From Planctomycetaceae bacterium (GTDB lineage: Bacteria; Planctomycetota; Planctomycetia; Pirellulales; UBA1268): DNA of 64,000 nucleotides. Below the pieces are notes generated by a model. It had not been told where the DNA came from and ran no database searches. It saw only the letters and a list, made by a program, of their open reading frames with translations. This document shows, piece by piece, positions 16,842 to 26,119 of the stretch. Position 1 is the first letter of the stretch; the number at the start of each line of letters is the position of its first letter. The translations under genes were made by a program, and so were the position numbers. The stretch lies in NCBI GenBank assembly GCA_947449135.1, contig CANFQO010000006.1, forward strand, positions 1-64,000, read 5' to 3'.

Positions 16842-18659
16842 TCATTTGGCCATCGGGGCCTTGGGCTGGTCACCGAAGAGCTCGGCCACCTTCGGCTCGA
16901 TCGCCTCGGCCCAGATGCGATGCCCCAGCGGACTTGGATGCTCGTAGTCGGGCATGAGGTCGCCTGGGATCGAGCCATCCGGGCGGACGAACAGTCGATT
17001 GACGTCCATGTAAAAGACCTGCTTGTCGTCGGCCAGCTTGGCGATGATCTCGTTGGCCGCCGCCAACACTTCCCGCTCGGGCGTCGGCTTCTCCCGTCGC
17101 TGGAAGATGCCCTGCAACAGTATCTTGGTCGAGGGCAGTTTCTCACGCAGCAGCCTGACGATATCGGTCACGCCGGCGGCGATCTCCTCCGCCGAGTTGT
17201 GACCGCCGTTGTTCTGGCCGATCATCACGATGGCAACCCGGGGGGAGAGTCCGTCGATGTTGCCGTTCTGCAGCCGCCAGAGCACATGCTGCGTGCGGTC
17301 GCCACCAATGCCCAGGTTCAGCGGCCGCCGCGAGCCGTAGTAATGGTCCCACGACTCCTTGCCCTGGCGAAGATAGTTCTCGACGATCGAGTCGCCGATG
17401 TAGACCAGATCGACGCCGCCCTGGGCGGCCTGTCGGTTCATCGCCTCATGCTTGGCCTGCCATTTCTTCGAGTCGAGCTTCGGCACGGGCCAGGTGGCGG
17501 TATTGGCACCGGCCTCAGCGGAACGGACCGTGAGATTTCCAAGCGTCTCGCGGAGCCGGGCTTCGGCGACCGGATCGGCCGGAAGCGCCGCTGAACCGAG
17601 CGCCGGAAGCAACAGGTTCCAGACCAGATTGAGCTGCTGCTGCATGTCTCCCGTCTGGGAGGTGATGGCGACCACCGCGTCGTGTTCGGGCAGCACGATG
17701 CAGAACTGTCCCTTGGCGCCGTCACCACGGTAGGCATTGTGGCGGCACCGCCAGAACTGGAAACCGTAGCCCTGATCCCAGTCGCGTTCCGGATCGCTGC
17801 CGTTGGACACCTGCCGGGCGGTCGCCTGCTCCACCCATGCTTTTGGCACCAACTGCTGGTCATGCCAGCGGCCCTTCTGCAGATAGAGCTGGCCGAATTT
17901 GGCGATGTCTTCCGTGCGGAGATAGAGCCCTGAGCCGCCGATCGTGTTGCCCTGCGGGCTGGTGCCCCACTCGGGCGCCGCGATGCCCAGCGGCTGAAAG
18001 AGCCGGGGCGTGAGGTACTCGAGCACCGTTTCACCGGTCACCTTTCGCACGATCGCCGAGCAGATGTGCGTGGCGGGCGTGTTGTAGAGAAAGTGCGTGC
18101 CCGGCTTGAATGGCACCGGATGGGCGAGGAACGTCTTCACCCAGGGTTCACTCTCGGAAAACTTCGGCTCGGAATCCTGGCCTGTCGACATGGTGAGCAG
18201 GTCGCGGACCCGCATCGAGGCCAGATGCTTGGAGGACTCGGCCGGCGCCTCCTCCGGAAAGAATCCCAGCACCTTGTCATCGAGGCTGAGTTTTCCTTCG
18301 GCGATGGCCAGCCCGACGGCTGTAGACGTAAAACTCTTGCTGAGCGAGTAGAGCACATGGGGCTTCTCGGCAGCCTCCGGCTTCCACCATGCCTCGGCGA
18401 CCACATAGCCGTGTCGCACGAGCATGAAGCTGTGCATGGTGTCGACCTGCTGATTGGCCGCCTCCACGAACGCGCGGATACCGTCTGACGACACTGCCTG
18501 CGCCTCCGGCGCACTGCGGGGCAGCAGGCCTGTGCCGGGCGTCTGGCCATTGGCTGCTCCAGCAAGACAGCACCAGATGAGCAGCAACGGCAGCGGGCGG
18601 CGCCGACTGGAGCAGCAAGGAGCATCAGCCAGAACGGCAGCTGGTAGTGCGGGCAACAT
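16842..18659 (-). CDS. serine beta-lactamase-like hydrolase fused to SGNH/GDSL hydrolase
   Basis: A 605-residue exported two-domain protein. After a signal peptide, residues about 50-390 form a class C beta-lactamase/esterase fold: SLSK (S-x-x-K, near residue 105) in YSLSKSFTSTAVG, and a YNTPATHI motif corresponding to YxN. Residues about 410-600 are an SGNH hydrolase with all four blocks: VYIGDSIVENYL, LGIGGDRTQHVLW, MIGQNN, and PDYEHPSPLGH. The second domain resembles PAF-acetylhydrolase-type esterases. Together they suggest a periplasmic carbohydrate-ester or peptide hydrolase; resistance is not implied. The ATG at 18659 follows GGGGGA at suitable distance. It is co-oriented with the isomerase-like gene downstream. 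Confidence 0.85.
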   Translation of the reverse strand: MLPALPAAVLADAPCCSSRRRPLPLLLIWCCLAGAANGQTPGTGLLPRSAPEAQAVSSDGIRAFVEAANQQVDTMHSFMLVRHGYVVAEAWWKPEAAEKPHVLYSLSKSFTSTAVGLAIAEGKLSLDDKVLGFFPEEAPAESSKHLASMRVRDLLTMSTGQDSEPKFSESEPWVKTFLAHPVPFKPGTHFLYNTPATHICSAIVRKVTGETVLEYLTPRLFQPLGIAAPEWGTSPQGNTIGGSGLYLRTEDIAKFGQLYLQKGRWHDQQLVPKAWVEQATARQVSNGSDPERDWDQGYGFQFWRCRHNAYRGDGAKGQFCIVLPEHDAVVAITSQTGDMQQQLNLVWNLLLPALGSAALPADPVAEARLRETLGNLTVRSAEAGANTATWPVPKLDSKKWQAKHEAMNRQAAQGGVDLVYIGDSIVENYLRQGKESWDHYYGSRRPLNLGIGGDRTQHVLWRLQNGNIDGLSPRVAIVMIGQNNGGHNSAEEIAAGVTDIVRLLREKLPSTKILLQGIFQRREKPTPEREVLAAANEIIAKLADDKQVFYMDVNRLFVRPDGSIPGDLMPDYEHPSPLGHRIWAEAIEPKVAELFGDQPKAPMAK

Positions 18660-18922
18660 CACGATGAATCCCCCGAGAAAAAGTGGTGGTGTCAGGCGCT
18701 GCCATGCTGGCGTATCGCCGCGACTCCGACAGCGTTTTTACACGCCCGCGGGTTCCTGCCCAAGAGGCCGTGGCTGCAAAGAACCGAAACCGCAGACTCA
18801 AACGTCGTCGAAGTGGCACGAGCGTAGCCCCGACTCGCCCAGAACATTGCTTTCCGGGCGGTGTGATCGCTACCCTACAGATAGACAGTATCACCATGAC
18901 TTCCGCAGCGGAGCCCGCCCAG

Positions 18923-21586
18923 ATGACCGGCCACCACTTTTCGCACCCGTTTTGGCTGCTCGTGCTGGCCTGCGCCGCTGCCGTGGGGACCGCTCAGGAG
19001 GCAGCCACGCAGCAGAGCCCGTCGTCCGCCCCGACCGCCACGGTTCGGAAACCGCGTCTGCCGGTGCCGGCAGCATCAGATATCAAGGCGGCCAGCGAGG
19101 TGGTGCGGGATGCCTATGCGGCGAAGATGGTGGAGCCGCAGGCTTCTGCCTTACAGACGTATGACGAAGTTCTCGCGAAGATGCGGTCCGACGCCGACAA
19201 GACCAGTGATCCCGCCCGGAAGTATGCCCTGCTGATCGAGGCGGAGCGAATGGCGGTAAACGCCGAGGAATACACGCAGGCCTTCGCCACGGCCCGCCAG
19301 CGGGCGGAGCAATTTGAAATCGACCCGCTCACCGCCAACATCGAGGTGGTGGAACTGTTTGCCCAGCCGCCGGTCAGCGAAGACCAGGAGGCGCTGGAGT
19401 ATGCCATCGACGTCGCCAAGGAGGCACTCGGCGACCATCGATTGGAAGACGCCGGCAGGGCGGGCACTGCGGCCGCCGCGATCGCCAGGGCCATCGGCGT
19501 TCGCGACCGGGTCAACATGACCGAGATCCGCAAAAAAACAAGGTTCAAAATGCTGCGGTTCAACGACATCCCGCCTTCTGACCGCTACGCGGCCAAGGTG
19601 GCCGCCCTCCAGAAGAAAATCGCGGCGGCCCGCGACGCAAGGATGAACTACGAGGCGGCGGTGGATGCCCTGAAGAAGCCCTCAGGCGCTGCGGCTGATC
19701 ACGAGGTGGCCGGTCGCTATGAATGTTTTGTTCAAGGGAAGTGGAATTCTGGCCTGCGTCATCTCGCGCGCGGCAACACGCCGGAACTGAAACAACTGGC
19801 GGCGCTCGAAGACGATCTGAAATCGAAGGAGAGCATCACGTCGGTAAGCGATCCGCTCTTCAAGCTCGCGGCCAACTGGTGGAGCCTGGCAAGCGAAAAG
19901 GGGGTGCTGACCGCGGTGGAACAGGAGGCTGCAAAAGCGCACGCCGCAAGGCTCTATAAAGACCTCTCGCCACTCCTCACCGATGCCGTGGACATCGCCA
20001 TGGCTGACAATCGGCTGGTCGCAGCACCCTGCCCCCAGTTGCTGCAAGCGATCGAGGCAGATGCGGCTCGGAGCCGTTCAGCGTCCGAGGCAGCCCAGCA
20101 CTACAAGATGCTGCTGGCCAGGGACGACGTGACCCCAGAGGTTCGGGAGGCGGCCGAGGTACGGCTAGCCCACTGGGAGAGCCTAGCGAAAGAGGGCAAG
20201 GTACGACTCGGGGAGAACTGGGTCACGCCACAGCAGCGGGCTGATATCGCCAAGAAGGCCGACGTCATGGTTCAGCACAGTCTTGAGTTGCTGCGGCTCG
20301 GCACCTACGACCTGGCCCGTGAAGAACTCCGTGCCGCCAGCAAGCTCAATCCTGAAAATTTCCACGCCGAGTTTCTGATGGGCTTTATCTATTCGTTCGT
20401 TGTCGGCAACGACGTGATGGGTACCTACCACTTTACGGAGGCCGTTCACCGCAGCGACTCGCAAAACGCCTTTGCGCTCAACAATCTGGCCGTCTGCCAG
20501 ATTTTCATCCGTCGCTACCACGATGCCGCGATCAATTTTCGAAAGGCGCTCGAACTGATGCCAGGCGAGCAGACGATTGCCGACAACATCGGCACCATGC
20601 TGGCGATGTCGCGCTTGAGCGAGATTATCGGCCTGCCCGATCCGGTGAGAAACTCCCTCAACGATCTCTACCGCACCGCAGTCCACGAACTGAATCTCAA
20701 GCCGGTTTCAAAGACAGACCGGTTTTTTCTGCTATCTCCCTACGGCAAGGCGGGGGACCCGCGTGAGAATGGCGGCCAGGATGGGCTCAAGGGAATGCTG
20801 GAGGAGCCGCCGGAATCGGTGGTGGGCATCGCAAGCGGCACGGGATTTGTCATCGCCCCCGGATACGTGGTCACTAATAACCACGTGGTCGAAGGCGGCA
20901 GCGATCTGGTCATCATGGATCCGAAAGACCACGAACGACAGTTCCCGGCCACCGTGGTTGCCACGCTTACAGATCCCGATATCGCCCTGCTGAGGTGTGA
21001 ACAGCTGGATGCGCCGTCGCTACCGCTAGCCGCCGGCATGCCCCGAAACGGCACCGACATCATGGCGTTGGGCTACCCCGGAGGCTCGCTCCTGGGCATG
21101 GAACAGAAAGTGACGCGAGGCACGGTTATCTCTCAGAGCGATCCGCAGATGGACGGCGGCAACTTTCTGCACAGTGCCACGGTGAATCCCGGCAACAGTG
21201 GCGGGCCGATCGTGAATGATCAGGGGCACGTGGTGGGGGTGGTGGTGGCTGTTGTGCGGACCGCGACCATCGGCAATGCCTACAGCATTGGAATTCCTGT
21301 GGAGCGGATCTGGCCATTCCTGAGTGAGCATCTGACGGAACTCCAGCCTGCCGAACCTGATGCAGAGGTGAAGACCTGGCCCGACGTGGGTGACGCCGCC
21401 GGCCCTGGCACCGTCTTCATCAGTGCCAAGATCAAGCGGGTGTCGAAGAAGAAACCCGCCAACGCCGCGCCAGATGCGGCGCCCGCCGTGCCGCCTCAAG
21501 GAGCGCAACCGACTCCGCCCGTCACACCGACGCCACCAGCCGCTCCCGCGACGCCCGATTCACCGGCGCCCACCGACGAGAACTGA
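18923..21586 (+). CDS. exported trypsin-like (S1C/DegP-type) serine protease with TPR-like region
   Basis: About 887 residues. The signal peptide is MTGHHFSHPFWLLVLACAA followed by AVGTAQEA. Residues about 60-460 are helical and uncharacterised. A TPR-like region at about 465-570 includes LELLRLGTYDLAREELRAASKLNPENF. The protease domain at about 625-800 has His in TNNHVVEGG (about 651), Asp in DPDIALLRC (about 684) and Ser in NPGNSGGPIV (about 757), the order of DegP/HtrA. No PDZ domain follows; instead there is a Pro/Ala/Thr-rich tail. I prefer ATG 18923, which has GGAG nine bases upstream and a clean signal peptide; ATG 18896 is possible. Its role may be quality control or processing of exported proteins. 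Confidence 0.85.
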   Translation: MTGHHFSHPFWLLVLACAAAVGTAQEAATQQSPSSAPTATVRKPRLPVPAASDIKAASEVVRDAYAAKMVEPQASALQTYDEVLAKMRSDADKTSDPARKYALLIEAERMAVNAEEYTQAFATARQRAEQFEIDPLTANIEVVELFAQPPVSEDQEALEYAIDVAKEALGDHRLEDAGRAGTAAAAIARAIGVRDRVNMTEIRKKTRFKMLRFNDIPPSDRYAAKVAALQKKIAAARDARMNYEAAVDALKKPSGAAADHEVAGRYECFVQGKWNSGLRHLARGNTPELKQLAALEDDLKSKESITSVSDPLFKLAANWWSLASEKGVLTAVEQEAAKAHAARLYKDLSPLLTDAVDIAMADNRLVAAPCPQLLQAIEADAARSRSASEAAQHYKMLLARDDVTPEVREAAEVRLAHWESLAKEGKVRLGENWVTPQQRADIAKKADVMVQHSLELLRLGTYDLAREELRAASKLNPENFHAEFLMGFIYSFVVGNDVMGTYHFTEAVHRSDSQNAFALNNLAVCQIFIRRYHDAAINFRKALELMPGEQTIADNIGTMLAMSRLSEIIGLPDPVRNSLNDLYRTAVHELNLKPVSKTDRFFLLSPYGKAGDPRENGGQDGLKGMLEEPPESVVGIASGTGFVIAPGYVVTNNHVVEGGSDLVIMDPKDHERQFPATVVATLTDPDIALLRCEQLDAPSLPLAAGMPRNGTDIMALGYPGGSLLGMEQKVTRGTVISQSDPQMDGGNFLHSATVNPGNSGGPIVNDQGHVVGVVVAVVRTATIGNAYSIGIPVERIWPFLSEHLTELQPAEPDAEVKTWPDVGDAAGPGTVFISAKIKRVSKKKPANAAPDAAPAVPPQGAQPTPPVTPTPPAAPATPDSPAPTDEN

Positions 21587-21595
21587 AGCCGCGTA

Positions 21596-21634
21596 GGACG
21601 GTCGCTCAGGGATAGACGAGGGATTCGACCGTCC
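21596..21634. terminator. stem-loop between convergent genes
   Basis: GGACGGTCG at 21596-21604 pairs perfectly with CGACCGTCC at 21626-21634 around a 21-base loop, just after the protease gene and before the end of the convergent DUF1501 gene. No T-run follows, so intrinsic termination is uncertain; it could act as a bidirectional barrier or simply protect mRNA ends. Confidence 0.35.
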
Positions 21635-21745
21635 CTCAGGGAGCGGGCCATGCTCAGCGACAAGCGTTTTGTGGGGGCTCGTGAACCATTCTGTTGTCTG
21701 TCGGCGGTTCTCTTGTCGACCGGCACGCGTCGCCGACCAGACGGC

Positions 21746-23215
21746 TCAGGCAAGAATCGCCTCAATCGGCAGACCATGGTCGATCGCCAGCCGCTTGCGG
21801 CCGGGGATTTCCAGCCGGTGTGAATCGAGCCCAAGCAGCTTGAGGATCGTGGCGTGGATGTCGGTGACATAGTGCCGATGCTCCACGGCATGAAAACCGA
21901 GTTCGTCGGTCGCGCCGTGGGCGATGCCTCCTCGCACTCCCCCGCCCGCCATCCAGACTGAAAACGCAAACGGATGGTGATCGCGGCCATCGGCCCCCTG
22001 CGACCCGGGCGTCCGGCCGAATTCGGTGGCAAACACCACGATCGTCTCGTCGAGCAGCCCCCGGCGGTGGAGATCTTCGAGCAACGCCCCGATCGGCTGG
22101 TCGACCGCCAGCGAGAGCTTGGTGTGGTTGTTTCGCAGGTCGCCATGGGCATCCCAGGCACCGGCCCCGCCGCCGCCATGCTGGATCTGGATAAACCGCA
22201 CCCCTCGCTCCACCATCCGCCGGGCCGCCAAAAGCTGCATGCCGAAGTCTCGACAGTGTGGCTGATCGAGGCCGTAGAGCGTTTTGGTCTCCTCGGTCTC
22301 CTGCGAAAAATCGACCAGATCGGGCACACTCGACTGCATCCGAAACGCGAGCTCATACGAAGCAATCCGCGCGGCGGTGGCAGGATCTGGTGCGTGGTCA
22401 GCGGCCGCAAGACTGTTGAGCCGCTTGATGAGCTGAAATCCCTGCTCCTGGGCCTGCCGGGACATGGGCCGCTCCGGAGTGCCGAAATCGAGCGGATTGG
22501 CCGGGTCGATCCGCAGGGGCACCGCGTCGTGGGCGGGGCCGAGGTAGAGGCCGTCTTTTTTGTTCCAGTATTCCCGCGTGCCGAGTGAGACGAACTGTGG
22601 CAGGTTGTCGTTGAGGGACCCGAGGCCGTAGTGCACCCAGGCGCCGAGTGTGGGGAATTCCCCGTCGAGCATGTTGCGGCCGGTGTGAAACTGCGTCTGG
22701 GCCATGTGGTTGGAGTCGGTCGTCCACATCGAACGCACCACCGCGATCCGGTCGATCTGCCGGGCCACGTGCGGAAACCAATCGCTCACCTCGATGCCGC
22801 TCTGACCATGCTTGCGAAATCCTGTCTGAAGCGGGAAGAGCACGTTCCGCTGCTGTCCGTTGGCATCGGGAACCATCGCCCGCTCCAACTTCAGCTTTTC
22901 AGGATTCTGCACGTCGGCATAAGGCGTCTCCGCAATCGTCCGGCCGCCGTATTTGGTGAGCATCGGCTTCGGATCGAAGCTCTCCATGTGGCTCACGCCG
23001 CCGTTCATGAACAGCCAGATCACGCTCTTCGCCCGAGGAGCAAAGTGCGGCCGACCGTCGGGCGCGGTCCATCCGACAGGGTTGGCCAAGGCTCGCCCGC
23101 GATCGCGATCGAGAAGCGCTGCCAGCGCCACGCCGGCGATCCCCTGCCCCATGCCATGGAGGAAGCGACGCCGGGCCGGCACACGCAACGACGGATGATC
23201 GGGAGTGCCACACAT
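21746..23215 (-). CDS. DUF1501 domain-containing protein (module 2)
   Basis: A 489-residue protein. [22 protein letters not shown] is a Tat-like signal. The DUF1501 body has [21 protein letters not shown] near the start, then [61 protein letters not shown] and a C-terminal [17 protein letters not shown]. Likely metal-dependent and in the alkaline phosphatase superfamily, but with no known reaction. It begins 9 bases after the stop of the DUF1549/DUF1553 gene, so the two are co-transcribed. Confidence 0.92.
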   Translation of the reverse strand: MCGTPDHPSLRVPARRRFLHGMGQGIAGVALAALLDRDRGRALANPVGWTAPDGRPHFAPRAKSVIWLFMNGGVSHMESFDPKPMLTKYGGRTIAETPYADVQNPEKLKLERAMVPDANGQQRNVLFPLQTGFRKHGQSGIEVSDWFPHVARQIDRIAVVRSMWTTDSNHMAQTQFHTGRNMLDGEFPTLGAWVHYGLGSLNDNLPQFVSLGTREYWNKKDGLYLGPAHDAVPLRIDPANPLDFGTPERPMSRQAQEQGFQLIKRLNSLAAADHAPDPATAARIASYELAFRMQSSVPDLVDFSQETEETKTLYGLDQPHCRDFGMQLLAARRMVERGVRFIQIQHGGGGAGAWDAHGDLRNNHTKLSLAVDQPIGALLEDLHRRGLLDETIVVFATEFGRTPGSQGADGRDHHPFAFSVWMAGGGVRGGIAHGATDELGFHAVEHRHYVTDIHATILKLLGLDSHRLEIPGRKRLAIDHGLPIEAILA

Positions 23216-23224
23216 GACGGAGAC

Positions 23225-25960
23225 TCAGCGGATGGTAAGAAATTCGGTGTGGTTGAGCAGCGACCAGACCAGTTGCATGCGGCTATGGTCGCCGGCGGGA
23301 GCGGGCGTTCCATCGGCCGAAGCCTGCCCTCGCCAGTCGGCAAGTGACTCCAGACAGACAGCCGTCTCGGCCGCCGTCGGCCGTCGGCCGAGGATGGCCA
23401 CAAACGCCCGCGCTGTAAAGCCGCTGTCGTCGAGTGTGGTCGCGGTGGAGGCCGCGGCAGCGCTCGCGTCGCCAAGCCGGTCGGCGATCGCAGCGGCGGA
23501 ATCGTGCACGAGAGCCGCATTGGAAAGCGCAAGAGCCTGCTGGGGAACGATGCTCTGATCACGCCGATAGCATTCCTTCACATCGGCCTCGTCGAAGGCC
23601 GTCAGGAATCGATTGCGGTCGATGTTGGAATGAAAGAAATAGAGGCTGCGCCGACGTGAGGCAGCCTGTTCGGCAGTCGGCACAGGCGGCCCACCCATGG
23701 TCGAGTCGAGCGTGCCCGCGATGGCGAGCATGCAGTCGCGGACTGCCTGCGATTCGAGCCGGATTCCCTCCCGCCGCCAGAGAAACCGGTTGTCAGGATC
23801 GCGGGACGCGGTCGCATCGCCGCCGACGGGGCTGGAGGCCATCCGATAGGCGGCCGAGGTCACGATCAGACGGTGCAGGTGCTTCATGCTCCAGCCGCTG
23901 TCCACGAGTTCGCTCGCCAGCCAGTCAAGCACCTGGGGATTGAGCGGAGCGTTGCCCTTGCGACCAAAGTCAAACATCGTCGTCACGAGCGGCTGCCCCA
24001 TGTGCCGCAGCCAGATGTGGTTGACCGCGACGCGGGATGTGAGCGGATGACGCGGATCGGTGATCCACTCCGCCAGCGCCCGGCGCCTTCCAGTGCTGAC
24101 GGCTGGAAAAGCGACGATCGGATCTTTTCCCTTGGTTCCATTGAAGTGAGTCTGCACCCATGCTGCCCCCACCAGGGGCGTGAAGGATTCGCCCGGCACA
24201 TCGACCGCCGCCAGCGCCGACTCCAGTTCGCCGCGTGCTGAGGTCAGATCGGCGGCGATCGCCCCCTTCGGGTCGCCATCCGTCGCCTTTTTTCGAACCT
24301 CCACTTCCGCCAGTTTCTGACGCGCGCTGGCGACGGCCAGTTCGCGTTCGGCCCGCACTGCCGATCGGGCCAGTCCTCGCACGAGCGGTGGCTGGTCGCC
24401 TCCTGTCTTCAGTTCCTCCCACTCCCAACGGGCCCGAGCGGCTTCGATTCGCCGCTCGAGACTCGTGCACGAGGCGCGGGCCACCGCCAGTTTCGCTTCC
24501 GCGACAGTGGTGTCTTTCCCCGCGGCAATCTCTCCAACCGCCTGTTCGGCGGCAGCGACCGCTCGCCGCGCGGACGCCATGTGGGCCTCGGCCGCCCACG
24601 GCTGCCGCTCGGGCTCCGAGGCGATCTTGGGCAGCGGAACGGGCTCGATGGAGATCGGACGAAAAGCGACGAACTCGGGCACCCCCGGCGGGATGGAGCG
24701 AGACCGATCGGGCCGCGATTCCTCTCCCCTCACAAACAGATACGTGGGGGCATCGCAGACGCCATCGAAGACGCGTGGAATCCCGTCGCGGCTGAGATCG
24801 GCCTCTCCAGGCACCATATCGAGCCGCACATGATATGGCTCGAAGAATGCCCGCAGCCTGTAATAGTCGGCCTGTGGGATCGGGTCGTATTTGTGGTCGT
24901 GACACTTGGAGCAATTCATCGTCAGGCCCAGAAGGCCCTTGCCAACGTGCTCCACCGTTTCGTCGAGCCACTGATGGCGGTTGTAGACGAAGAAATTGCG
25001 GGCGAGGTAGCCGGTGGCACGGAGCTTGGCTGGATCGTCCGGGTAGAGTTCGTCGGCGGCCAGCATCTGCCGGAGCATCTCGTCGTAGGGCAGGTCGGCA
25101 TTGAGGGATTCGACGATCCAGTCGCGCCAGTGCCAGATGTGCTTCTGACTGTTGCGGTGTTCTTCACCCAGCCCCCACCAGTCGCTGTAGCGCCAGACAT
25201 CCATCCAGTGGCGGCCCCATCGCTCGCCATGCCGCGGATCAGCGAGCAGTCGCTCCACCAAGTGCTCGTACCAATCGCTGGCGGCCGTGGCTTCGATGTC
25301 GGCAATCAGCCCCGGCTCCGGCGGCAGGCCGATCAGGTCGAGATGGAGCCGGCGGATGAGCATCGCCCGGCTTGCCTCAGGCTGCGGAGAGAGGCCCTGT
25401 TGCTGGTGGGCCTGCGAGAGAAACGCATCGATCGGGTTTTTCACCCAGGCGGCGTTGGCAACGGCCGGCACTGCCGGCCGCACTCGTGGCTGAAACGCCC
25501 AGTGATCCGCGGGCGAACTCTCAGGCTGTTCATTCGCCGGCGCAGGAGCCCCGGCGGCGATCCAGGCAGCGACCTGCGCCACCTGCTCTGGCGTGAGCGG
25601 CTCTCCCTCCCCTTCCGGCGGCATCCGCTGTGAAGGATCGGCATCCGCCACGCGCGACAGCAGGAGGCTTGCATCTGCCTGGCCCGCGGCAATCGCGGCC
25701 CCCGAGTCACCCCCCTGTCGCATCAAGGAGACGGTGTCGAGCCGCAGTCCGGCCTCCTGCTTGAGTCCGCCATGGCAGGAATAGCAACGCTCGGCCAGCA
25801 GCGGCTTGAGCGTGTCGGTGTAGACAGCCAGCGGCTCGGCAGCCACCGCGCTGACAGCGACCGCGGACAGCCCGCCCATGCTGACGGCCAGACGCACGGC
25901 TACGCACGCCAGCCATGCCAGTCCCGAATGGAGCGAGCGCGTTGGGGAGAGTCCTGCCAT
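23225..25960 (-). CDS. PSCyt1/DUF1549/DUF1553 cytochrome-like protein (module 2)
   Basis: A 911-residue exported protein. The signal peptide ends near VSAVAA (residues 36-41). The PSCyt1 heme motif CYSCHG is at residues 59-64, with distal QRMPPEGEGE. DUF1549 begins around KNPIDAFLSQAHQQQGL and contains CSKCHDHKYDPI near residue 352, a second potential heme site. A central coiled-coil-like stretch (AARRAVAAAEQAVGEIAAGK and following) separates it from DUF1553 (NHIWLRHMGQPLVTTMFDFG). The ATG at 25960 has GAGG nine bases upstream and fits the signal peptide; the frame is open to 25981. It is upstream of and co-transcribed with DUF1501. Confidence 0.9.
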   Translation of the reverse strand: MAGLSPTRSLHSGLAWLACVAVRLAVSMGGLSAVAVSAVAAEPLAVYTDTLKPLLAERCYSCHGGLKQEAGLRLDTVSLMRQGGDSGAAIAAGQADASLLLSRVADADPSQRMPPEGEGEPLTPEQVAQVAAWIAAGAPAPANEQPESSPADHWAFQPRVRPAVPAVANAAWVKNPIDAFLSQAHQQQGLSPQPEASRAMLIRRLHLDLIGLPPEPGLIADIEATAASDWYEHLVERLLADPRHGERWGRHWMDVWRYSDWWGLGEEHRNSQKHIWHWRDWIVESLNADLPYDEMLRQMLAADELYPDDPAKLRATGYLARNFFVYNRHQWLDETVEHVGKGLLGLTMNCSKCHDHKYDPIPQADYYRLRAFFEPYHVRLDMVPGEADLSRDGIPRVFDGVCDAPTYLFVRGEESRPDRSRSIPPGVPEFVAFRPISIEPVPLPKIASEPERQPWAAEAHMASARRAVAAAEQAVGEIAAGKDTTVAEAKLAVARASCTSLERRIEAARARWEWEELKTGGDQPPLVRGLARSAVRAERELAVASARQKLAEVEVRKKATDGDPKGAIAADLTSARGELESALAAVDVPGESFTPLVGAAWVQTHFNGTKGKDPIVAFPAVSTGRRRALAEWITDPRHPLTSRVAVNHIWLRHMGQPLVTTMFDFGRKGNAPLNPQVLDWLASELVDSGWSMKHLHRLIVTSAAYRMASSPVGGDATASRDPDNRFLWRREGIRLESQAVRDCMLAIAGTLDSTMGGPPVPTAEQAASRRRSLYFFHSNIDRNRFLTAFDEADVKECYRRDQSIVPQQALALSNAALVHDSAAAIADRLGDASAAAASTATTLDDSGFTARAFVAILGRRPTAAETAVCLESLADWRGQASADGTPAPAGDHSRMQLVWSLLNHTEFLTIR

Positions 25961-25995
25961 GAACCACAGCCTCGAGAACACGAAAACCAGTGATC

Positions 25996-26025
25996 ATTCT
26001 ACGTTCCCCGCGGGATCTCCGCCAA
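25996..26025 (-). promoter_or_regulatory. candidate promoter of module 2
   Basis: On the minus strand TTGGCG (26020-26025) and TAGAAT (25996-26001) are separated by 18 bases, about 35 bases before the ATG at 25960. The same TAGAAT hexamer occurs in the candidate promoter at 38043. Confidence 0.35.
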
Positions 26026-26119
26026 AAAGCGGCACAATCGCGGCCAACTTCCCGAGACCGCAGTCGTCTCCCAACGCCGCGGCTGCTGCACGCCGGCTGC
26101 TGAACGTCGGCAGGCACTC

